Below, piece by piece: positions 6,691-12,262 of a DNA stretch of 12,262 nucleotides. The stretch spans positions 1 through 12,262 of the forward strand of contig RGQW01000037.1 of assembly GCA_010029945.1 (NCBI GenBank), read 5' to 3'. A program made the translations under genes and the position numbers. Source of the DNA: Actinomycetota bacterium (GTDB lineage Bacteria > Actinomycetota > Actinomycetes > S36-B12). The stretch's first letter is position 1. The number at the start of each line of letters is the position of its first letter. The notes beneath the pieces were generated by a model. It was not told the origin of the DNA. It saw nothing but the letters and a program-made list of their open reading frames with translations, and did not search any database.

Positions 6691-6720
6691 GTCAGGCCGT
6701 GGGTCGTGTCAGGTCGTGGG
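6691..6720. repeat. Imperfect 13-bp tandem direct repeat at the globin stop codon
   Basis: GTCAGGCCGTGGG (6691-6703) and GTCAGGTCGTGGG (6708-6720) differ at one base and are offset by 17 bases. The second copy contains the globin stop codon. It looks like a slipped duplication that lengthened the globin-aglA spacer; no function is evident. Confidence 0.5.
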
Positions 6721-7140
6721 GTGCGCGGTGAACACGTCACCGGCGGGGGGCTCGTCGGCCACATTCTGCATGGCGAAGGCGGCCCCTTGCAGATATTGCC
6801 ACAAGATTCGCTCCTGATCAGGGGGAAGATCCTGCTCGTCCACGGCCGCCCGCATGTGGGTGAGCCACCGATCCCGAGCCGTGGAGTCGATGGAGAAGCC
6901 CGCGTGGCGCATGCGCAGGCGGGGGTGACCTCGTTCATCGCTGTAGTCGGTCGGGCCTCCCCAGTACTGCTCGAGGAACGATCGAAGGCGCCACTCGGCG
7001 GCATCGAGGGAGCCGGGCGGATACATCGGGCGAAGAACGTCATCGTCGGCCACGCGGGAGTAGAACGCGGCCACCAGGCGCGTGAAGAAATCCTGTCCGC
7101 CGAACATCTCATACGGGGTCGGCTCGGCTGGTGCGTTCAC
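6709..7140 (-). CDS. glbO: Group II truncated haemoglobin, GlbO type
   Basis: A 143-aa 2-over-2 globin. Landmarks match M. tuberculosis GlbO (Rv2470): Tyr B10 (Tyr27 in AFYSRV), Tyr CD1 (Tyr40 in PMYPP), the block FLEQYWGGP (55-63), proximal His F8 (His79 in LRMRHAGF) and Trp G8 (Trp92 in RDRWL). The Tyr-B10/Tyr-CD1/Trp-G8 set is the group II ligand-binding signature and gives slow O2 release. Proposed roles in the family are O2 handling, peroxide or NO chemistry and membrane-linked respiration, none proven here. The C-terminus extends ~15 residues past the globin fold (DEPPAGDVFTAHPTT). GTG 7140 is chosen because it overlaps the upstream stop as GTGA; a longer frame back to 7293 lies inside the SDR gene. 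It is probably translationally coupled to that gene. Confidence 0.94.
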   Translation of the reverse strand: MNAPAEPTPYEMFGGQDFFTRLVAAFYSRVADDDVLRPMYPPGSLDAAEWRLRSFLEQYWGGPTDYSDERGHPRLRMRHAGFSIDSTARDRWLTHMRAAVDEQDLPPDQERILWQYLQGAAFAMQNVADEPPAGDVFTAHPTT

Positions 7141-8651
7141 GCCTCGATTGTGTCGGATGCGTCCTCGAGTGACGGCGAGTGGTTCATCGACTCGGCGCGC
7201 TCCACGATGTGACGGGCCATCGGTGGGAACACGAAAGCGTGAAAGGGCGCCACCGACCACCAGTACGCGTGACCAGCGATACCACGCGGCCAATACACCG
7301 CTCTTTGAGTGAGGACGGAGCCACCAGAGCCGTCCGGGTGGACCGAGAACTCCAGCCAGGCCCGTCCGGGCATCTTCATCTCCGCGCGAAGCCGCAGCAG
7401 ACGCGGAGGTAGCCGCTCTTCAACGCGCCAGAAGTCCACCGCCTCTCCAACCATCAATTTCCTGGGGTCTCGGCGTCCGCGCCGAAGGCCGACGCCACCG
7501 ACGGCTCGGTCGATCAACCCGCGTGCCTCCCACAGAATGTTCGACGAATACCAGCCGTTGTGGCCACCGATGCACTCGACGGCCGCCCATAGATCCTCGG
7601 GAGACGCCTGGGTGTGGACCTCGCGAACGTCGGTGTGCAGTGAGCCGCCGGCCCATTGGGGGTCACCGGGGAGCGGCTCGCTCGGAGCACCAGGCGTCGA
7701 GGCCCCCGTCCACCGCGTGGCCACGTTGGCTTCGCGGATGCGAGTGAGGGCCAGCTCGACGGCGCGATCGAAGTTGACCAGACCGTCGGGCGGATCAGGA
7801 ATGAATTCCGCGATGTCGTGGTTGCGGCAGATGGCCGGGTGCTTGAGTGAGCGAACCAGGGGTCGAGCGATGGAGCGCGGAACCGGAGTGACTAGTCCCA
7901 CCCAGTGGCTGGACAGCTGGGGGCTGAGCATGTTGATCGGCAGGATGATGCGTTTGCGCAGGCCGGCGACGGCTGCGTAACGATGCATCATCTGCTCGTA
8001 CGTCAAGACCTCCGGCCCACCGATATCGAACTCGCGGTTGACGCTCGGTGGTAGGTCGGCGGCCATCACGAGATAGCGAAGAACGTCGCGTACGGCGATG
8101 GGCTGTGTCTTCGTGCGAACCCACCGGGGCGTGATCATGGCGGGTAGGCGTTCGGTGAGGTAGCGGAGCATCTCGAAGGACGCTGATCCCGAACCGATGA
8201 TGACGGCGGCACGAAACTCCACGGTGGGGATGCCGGATTCGCGCAGAATCTGTCCCACGCGAACGCGCGAGCGCATGTGCGGAGACATGTCGCGTTCGGG
8301 GACGTCAGGCGCCAACCCTCCGAGGTAAACGATCCGGCGAAGTGAACTCTCGCTAGCGGCCGCGGCGAACGTGCGCGCCATCTGAGTTTCTGCCTCTTCG
8401 AGGTTCGATCCCTCTTGCAGCGAGTGCATCAAGTAGTACGCGACGTCGATGTTCTCCATCGCCCGGGTGAGGTCGTCGCTGTTGGTTGCATCGCCGGCGA
8501 GGACTTCGATCTGATCCGCCCACGGGAAGTCACGCATCTTCTCCGGGCTACGGACGAGAACACGAACGCTGTGGCCGCGGGCGACGAGTTCACGGACGAG
8601 CCGTCCACCGACGTATCCGGTGGCGCCGGTGACTAAGCATCGCAACGTCAT
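7137..8651 (-). CDS. NAD(P)-binding SDR/epimerase-like protein with C-terminal DUF2867 (YbjT-like)
   Basis: The 504-aa protein has two parts. Residues 1 to ~300 form an atypical extended SDR Rossmann domain: GATGYVGG (9-16) with the GxxGxxG nucleotide motif, VLVRSP after strand 2, AYYLMHSLQEG, YLGGLAP and FRAAVIIGSGSASFEMLRYL. Residues ~342-490 are DUF2867, with landmarks such as ILWEARGLIDRAVGG, VDFWRV and HAYWWSVAPFHAF. The order and spacing match E. coli YbjT (476 aa), whose substrate is unknown. The C-terminal part is rich in Trp and hydrophobic stretches and may bind a lipid or lie at the membrane (inference). The classical YxxxK pair is not obvious, so catalysis is doubtful. It starts 36 bases after the channel gene without a strong ribosome site, and its stop overlaps the globin start by 4 bases. 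Confidence 0.9.
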   Translation of the reverse strand: MTLRCLVTGATGYVGGRLVRELVARGHSVRVLVRSPEKMRDFPWADQIEVLAGDATNSDDLTRAMENIDVAYYLMHSLQEGSNLEEAETQMARTFAAAASESSLRRIVYLGGLAPDVPERDMSPHMRSRVRVGQILRESGIPTVEFRAAVIIGSGSASFEMLRYLTERLPAMITPRWVRTKTQPIAVRDVLRYLVMAADLPPSVNREFDIGGPEVLTYEQMMHRYAAVAGLRKRIILPINMLSPQLSSHWVGLVTPVPRSIARPLVRSLKHPAICRNHDIAEFIPDPPDGLVNFDRAVELALTRIREANVATRWTGASTPGAPSEPLPGDPQWAGGSLHTDVREVHTQASPEDLWAAVECIGGHNGWYSSNILWEARGLIDRAVGGVGLRRGRRDPRKLMVGEAVDFWRVEERLPPRLLRLRAEMKMPGRAWLEFSVHPDGSGGSVLTQRAVYWPRGIAGHAYWWSVAPFHAFVFPPMARHIVERAESMNHSPSLEDASDTIEA

Positions 8652-8687
8652 ATCGACAGTGTCCCGGCAATCGTGCTAGGACGCGAC

Positions 8688-9710
8688 TCAGGGGCGAGCC
8701 TGCCCGGGGTTTTCATCGGCGTTGAGCTGTTCTCCGGTCGCTTGTGGAGTCGAGCCACCGGAATCGCCCGGAGGCTTGGGGGGCACTTCTTGCACTCCGG
8801 CTTGGAAGGTGCGGACTTGAATGCCGTCGTATGGAATCCGGATACCGGCTGCGTCCAGTCCCTCCTTCATGCGTTGTCGAATGACTCGACCTGCGTACCA
8901 CTGGTTGCCGTTCGGGACGATCTTGGTGTTGACCCGGACCACGACGGATGTGGCGGTGAGTTCGGTGACGTTGGAGTAGTAGGGAGCACCCAGCAACACT
9001 CCGTTGTATTGCGGATCCTCACCCATCTCCTTACCCACGGCATCGACAACCTGTTGCACCTTGGTGAGGTCTTCGTCGTAGGGAACGGGAATCTCGATGA
9101 GTGAGTAGGTCCACCCTTGCGACTGGTTCGCTACCGATTGAATCTGGCCGTTGCGGACGTACCAGACCACACCCCAGAAGTCGCGAATACGCGTATACCG
9201 CAGGGCGGTCTCTTCCACCTCCCCGAGCACAATCCCGCCGAGCTCCACCGTGTCTCCGATCCCCATCTGATCTTCGAAGATCATCGAGATGCCATTGAGG
9301 TAGTCCGCGATGTAGGTCTGGGCTCCAAAGCCGAGGACGGCGGAGATGACGGCACCGCTGGCGATGATGGGAGCAATGTTCACACCGAGCGTGCTCAGGA
9401 TCATCATCACGGCGATCACCCAGATGATGATGGTGAGGGCGTTCTTGGCCAGTGACCCGAGCGCGTGAGCCCGTTGGCCCTGTCGGTCCTCCATGAGAGT
9501 GGTCGCGAGCTCGTCGTCATCCACACCGCGCAATTGACCCGCGCGTCGTTTGGGTGCGCGACTGGTCACGGCCAGAACAGATCGACGAATGGCGCGGCCA
9601 CCGATCCATTGCGCGACGAACGCGATGATGAGGATGATGACGATCCGAAGAATCACTCCGGTCGGGCCGGCGGCGAATATGTCTTGGATCAACTCCTGAA
9701 TGTCACTCAT
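8688..9710 (-). CDS. MscS-family mechanosensitive ion channel
   Basis: A 340-aa inner-membrane channel. TM1 covers ~17-38, TM2 ~90-110 and the pore-lining TM3 ~112-145 (APIIASGAVISAVLGFGAQTYIADYLNGISMIFED), whose Gly/Ala-rich pattern is the MscS hallmark. The beta domain (~147-205, from GIGDTVELGGIVLGEVEE) and alpha/beta vestibule (~205-300) follow. The TM1-TM2 loop is charged and contains DDDELATTLMEDRQGQR. The last ~35 residues are Pro/Gly-rich and probably disordered. It should open on hypo-osmotic shock to release solutes. ATG 9710 has GAGG 5-8 bases upstream. It sits 36 bases after the peptidase stop and 36 bases before the SDR gene. Confidence 0.93.
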   Translation of the reverse strand: MSDIQELIQDIFAAGPTGVILRIVIILIIAFVAQWIGGRAIRRSVLAVTSRAPKRRAGQLRGVDDDELATTLMEDRQGQRAHALGSLAKNALTIIIWVIAVMMILSTLGVNIAPIIASGAVISAVLGFGAQTYIADYLNGISMIFEDQMGIGDTVELGGIVLGEVEETALRYTRIRDFWGVVWYVRNGQIQSVANQSQGWTYSLIEIPVPYDEDLTKVQQVVDAVGKEMGEDPQYNGVLLGAPYYSNVTELTATSVVVRVNTKIVPNGNQWYAGRVIRQRMKEGLDAAGIRIPYDGIQVRTFQAGVQEVPPKPPGDSGGSTPQATGEQLNADENPGQARP

Positions 9711-9746
9711 GGTGTCCTCATCTGCGGCCTGAATGGTTCTCGGGCT

Positions 9747-11825
9747 CTAGCCTTCCATGCCTGTCCAGCGGGCGAGAAACGACAGCGTGTCCGCTGTTTC
9801 TTCCACGGCCGCATCGAGTTTTCGTGCACCGTGGCCGACGTTGCCCTCCGAGCGCAACAGAATCGGTCGTGATCCGGATGTGGCGCTCTGCACCGCCGCA
9901 CACATCTTGCGGCCGTGCATGGGATCGGTGCGAGTGTCGTTATCGAACACGGCGAACATCGTGGCCGGATAGTCGGTGCCGTCGACAACGCGGTGGTATG
10001 GGGAATACGCATGCAACCAACCGAACTGCTCGGGGTCTTCGGGGTCTCCGTACTCGACCGTCCACGTCGGGCCGAGTTCGCTAGTGGTGTAGCGGATCAT
10101 GTCCAACAGGGGAGCGACACACACAACGGCGTTAAACAGTTCCGGTTCCTGCGTCAAGGCGGCGCCGACGAGCAGACCGCCGTTGGAACCCCCGTAGATA
10201 CCCAACTGCTGAGGGGTGGTCCACCCTTCGGTGCTGAGGTACCGCGCCGCTGCGTGAAAGTCGTCGAAAACGTTCTGCTTCTTGTCGAGCATGCCGTCGC
10301 GATGCCATTGTTCACCCTCGTCACCACCTCCACGCAGGCATGCGACGGCCCAGACGCCGCCGGCCGCAACCCACGACAAGATGGCGGCGGAGAAACCCGG
10401 TTGCATCGGGATACCGAAGCCTCCGTACCCGTACAGGACGGTGGGTCGTGGTCGATCCGGTGTTTCCGTCGGGGAGACGATGAATAGTCGAACCGTCGTG
10501 CCGTCAGCGGACTCGTACGTCACTAGTTGGGAGTGAACATCGGGAACGTCGACCGATCCGGGCGGTGTCGCGTAGAGCTCCACCTGGCGGGTGCGGGCGT
10601 CGAAGGAGTAGATCGTCGGTACCTGCGTGTGATCGGTGTAGGCGAACCAGACGACGGGTCCACCGGTTGGTTGCTCGATGGGTCCGGCGACGGTTCCGGC
10701 GCCTGGTAGTTCGACCTCAGTGACGACGGTGCCGTCCGTTGCCCGTCGAAGAGTCATAGTTGCCACTCCGTGGGCTGTCGTAGTCACCAGTAGTAGGTCC
10801 TCGTCGAGGTCGGGCCCGTCCAGGATGGCGACGGATTCGAGGACTGCTTCGGGATCCTCGGCGACGAGGTCCACCCACTGGCTTGATCCCCATTGACCGG
10901 GCTCGGTGACAGCGAGCCTGCCCCGGGGAGCCTCGAGGTCGGTGGAGACGAACACCCGTCCGTCACGGCCGAAGGTCAGCGACGTTTGGGCATCGACATC
11001 CACCTGTACGTGCTGGAAAGCCGGACGATCGGCGGGAGTGCTCGTCAGGTCGGCGACCCACAAGTCGTTGCGCGGCTCCGTGCCCTCTGCGGCGGACACC
11101 TGGAGCCAGCGGCCATCACGCGACACCTCGACGCCGTAGTAATTCGTCATCGTCATGCCAGCGCCGAAAACGTTCGCGTCGCCGGCGGCGTCGGCCCCCA
11201 CCGTGTGCAAAAACACTCGACGGTGAAATCCACGCTCGGACTCCGGCAGTACTTCGGGCGGAAGGCTGCGAACGTAGTAGAAGTGCTCGCCTCCGGGAAT
11301 CCACGCAACGGGGGAGTAGCGGCAACGATCGATCGGCCCGTCGATCACCTCGCCGGTGGCAACGTCCATCACGTAGAGGACCGATTCTTCGGTCCCCCCT
11401 TCGGATACTTGGTACGCGAGCCGTTCGCCTTCCTTAGACGGCTGCCACGCATCGAGAGTGGTGCTGCCGGTGGGGTCGAGTTCCATGGGGTCGATTAGGA
11501 CTCGCTCGGAGCCGTCGGCCTCGCGGACGAACAGAACACCGAATTGTTGACCAGGTTGCCGTTGCGTGAAGAAGACACGTGCTCCCCGGTGAACGGGCAG
11601 TGAGACGGCCCCCGCACCGAGCAGTGCCTGCACGCTCTCGGCGAAGGTGTCCCGTGTTGACCATGACTCGCGCTCATGCTCCAGCAGGGCGGACTGCTGT
11701 TCACCCCACTCCTGGGTGCGTGCGTCGTCGGTATCTTCGAGCCATCGGTAGGGATCGAGGACCTTGTGCCCGTGCATGTCATCGACGACGTCGGTGCGTT
11801 CCGCCGGGGGGTATGTGCGCGTCAT
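9747..11825 (-). CDS. Prolyl oligopeptidase (S9A serine peptidase)
   Basis: A 692-aa cytoplasmic prolyl oligopeptidase. The N-terminus is typical (residues 6-30, DPYRWLED), followed by a seven-bladed propeller (~70-400) that limits access to short peptides, and an alpha/beta-hydrolase domain (~410-692) with VLYGYGGFGIPMQPGFS and the CLRGGGDEGEQWHRDG block. The triad is Ser547 in YGGSNGG, Asp630 in DNDTRTDPMHG (aligned with Asp641 of the porcine enzyme, with the substrate-binding Arg kept as Arg632) and His665 in VGHGARK. There is no signal peptide. It cleaves after proline in small peptides. ATG 11825 is preceded closely by TAAGGT, which may be the -10 of a leaderless transcript. It is the first of five - strand genes with small gaps, so the promoter here probably drives the channel, SDR, globin and glucosidase genes too. 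Confidence 0.95.
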   Translation of the reverse strand: MTRTYPPAERTDVVDDMHGHKVLDPYRWLEDTDDARTQEWGEQQSALLEHERESWSTRDTFAESVQALLGAGAVSLPVHRGARVFFTQRQPGQQFGVLFVREADGSERVLIDPMELDPTGSTTLDAWQPSKEGERLAYQVSEGGTEESVLYVMDVATGEVIDGPIDRCRYSPVAWIPGGEHFYYVRSLPPEVLPESERGFHRRVFLHTVGADAAGDANVFGAGMTMTNYYGVEVSRDGRWLQVSAAEGTEPRNDLWVADLTSTPADRPAFQHVQVDVDAQTSLTFGRDGRVFVSTDLEAPRGRLAVTEPGQWGSSQWVDLVAEDPEAVLESVAILDGPDLDEDLLLVTTTAHGVATMTLRRATDGTVVTEVELPGAGTVAGPIEQPTGGPVVWFAYTDHTQVPTIYSFDARTRQVELYATPPGSVDVPDVHSQLVTYESADGTTVRLFIVSPTETPDRPRPTVLYGYGGFGIPMQPGFSAAILSWVAAGGVWAVACLRGGGDEGEQWHRDGMLDKKQNVFDDFHAAARYLSTEGWTTPQQLGIYGGSNGGLLVGAALTQEPELFNAVVCVAPLLDMIRYTTSELGPTWTVEYGDPEDPEQFGWLHAYSPYHRVVDGTDYPATMFAVFDNDTRTDPMHGRKMCAAVQSATSGSRPILLRSEGNVGHGARKLDAAVEETADTLSFLARWTGMEG

Positions 11826-11831
11826 GCGGCC

Positions 11832-11837
11832 ACCTTA
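11832..11837 (-). promoter_or_regulatory. Possible -10 box for a leaderless peptidase operon transcript
   Basis: On the - strand this reads TAAGGT, a TANNNT box, with exactly six bases before the ATG at 11825. That spacing would place transcription start at the A of ATG. The same bases plus the next G (AAGGTGG) could instead be read as a weak Shine-Dalgarno site, so the two interpretations compete. No convincing -35 is visible. Confidence 0.4.
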
Positions 11838-11911
11838 GGTGCAGGGAACGAGGGTCATGACGAGCCCGCGCTCGGGATACTCGCCGGTCGAAGCGCAAAC
11901 CTGCAGCGCCC

Positions 11912-11917
11912 TACAAT
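11912..11917 (+). promoter_or_regulatory. Probable -10 box for a leaderless transcript
   Basis: TACAAT differs from TATAAT by one base and is followed by six bases and then the ATG at 11924, so transcription should start at or next to the start codon. There is no purine-rich ribosome site upstream of this ATG. This is the standard arrangement for leaderless genes in actinobacteria. Confidence 0.6.
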
Positions 11918-11923
11918 CGGAAC

Positions 11924-12166
11924 ATGGATCCCCTTCTCGCGCTCGGACTCTTCGTCGGAATCCCGGTTGCCCTGGCCGCCGTGATCGCCGTACTGGTGGT
12001 GTCGCCCCGTGGCTCCTACAGCCAGCAGGGCGATCAGGGCGAGGAAGAACTCTCCCCGGGAGCGGTGCTGATCACCAGCGCCCCGGCGACGCCTAACCCG
12101 GCCGCATTGCCCTCGAGTCGAACAGACCACGGCGCGACGGCGGGGGGTGCTCGTGGAAACTGGTGA
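11924..12166 (+). CDS. Small single-pass membrane protein of unknown function
   Basis: An 80-aa protein with one clear hydrophobic segment (residues ~4-26, LLALGLFVGIPVALAAVIAVLVV) directly at the N-terminus and no cleavage motif, so a membrane anchor is more likely than a signal peptide. The rest is hydrophilic, with an acidic patch (GDQGEEE, 36-42) and a low-complexity Pro/Ala/Ser/Gly tail. I do not recognise a named family; short membrane proteins of this layout occur in actinobacteria next to DUF5130 genes. ATG 11924 follows a -10-like box by six bases. Its last 14 bases overlap the next gene's GTG start, which suggests coupled translation and a shared role at the membrane. Confidence 0.72.
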   Translation: MDPLLALGLFVGIPVALAAVIAVLVVSPRGSYSQQGDQGEEELSPGAVLITSAPATPNPAALPSSRTDHGATAGGARGNW

Positions 12167-12262
12167 GCAGCCGACCTTGTCGGGATCCGAACGTCGAGAC
12201 ATCGAGCGGATCGTCGAGGTCGCGCACGAGATCTGCGGCTACGAATTCGCCGTGTACGTCGG
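12153..12262 (+). CDS. DUF5130/TPM-domain-like protein, 5' end only (partial)
   Basis: A frame from GTG 12153 runs off the window after 36 complete codons. The visible residues include LSGSERRDIERIVEVAHEI and CGYEFAVYVG: a helix followed by a strand, the usual opening of actinobacterial DUF5130 proteins, which resemble the TPM fold. The family has no firm function that I know. The start overlaps the preceding membrane-protein gene by 14 bases, and an in-frame alternative is not visible in the short upstream part. The family call rests on few residues and on the small membrane gene before it. Confidence 0.6.
   Translation, partial: METGEQPTLSGSERRDIERIVEVAHEICGYEFAVYV

Noticed and set aside
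7141..7293. 51-residue N-terminal extension of the globin
   Set aside because: It lies inside the SDR coding region; the GTGA overlap start gives a protein of normal GlbO length.
7309..7980. 223-aa + strand open frame
   Set aside because: Antisense to the SDR/DUF2867 gene; Arg/Ser/Pro-rich with no domain.
1..12262. CRISPR array, tRNA, rRNA, transposase, toxin-antitoxin or defence island
   Set aside because: I looked for regular repeats, tRNA-like cloverleaf sequence, transposase motifs and small paired genes and saw none that hold up.

Overview
The window is high-GC actinobacterial DNA. Support comes from frequent GTG starts, TANNNT-type -10 boxes, an actinobacterial gene complement, and a gene neighbourhood resembling the Mycobacterium tuberculosis Rv2470 (glbO) to Rv2478c (second SSB) region. 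The species cannot be named from sequence alone. In a metagenomic setting an uncultured actinobacterium would fit.

Left edge (1 to about 555): a phage-like segment read on the + strand. It holds the 3' end of an unidentified gene, a small winged-helix protein with the DPETS..AARS motif seen in actinophage and prophage proteins, and the first codons of a third gene. At about 550-557 this segment stops abruptly. To its right is the 5' two-thirds of an MFS permease gene on the - strand. Both meeting genes are cut at the same point, so this is either a real recombination scar or an assembly chimera.

Positions 1544-4942 (+ strand): a conserved housekeeping block. It encodes a tail-less SSB paralogue, the ribosome-associated ABC-F ATPase EttA, a hotdog acyl-CoA thioesterase overlapping ettA by one base, and a conserved hypothetical protein. 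Positions 4952-11825 (- strand): five genes with gaps of 41 bases or less, transcribed in the order prolyl oligopeptidase, MscS-type channel, YbjT-like SDR/DUF2867 protein, group II truncated haemoglobin (GlbO) and GH13 alpha-glucosidase. The spacing and a GTGA stop/start overlap between the SDR and globin genes suggest one operon. The two blocks converge with only 9 bp between stop codons. A perfect hairpin that could terminate the alpha-glucosidase transcript lies inside the opposing gene.

Right edge (11826-12262): a divergent intergenic region in which both flanking genes have a TANNNT box exactly six bases before their ATG, suggesting leaderless transcripts both ways. It is followed by a small single-pass membrane protein and the start of a DUF5130/TPM-like protein that runs off the window.

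Functionally the core is household equipment: translation-state sensing (EttA), DNA binding (SSB), acyl-CoA hydrolysis, osmotic release (MscS), peptide and glucoside turnover, and O2/redox chemistry (GlbO). I find no CRISPR array, tRNA, rRNA, transposase or complete defence system. The most unusual parts are the left-edge junction and the apparently non-canonical start of the phage-like winged-helix gene.
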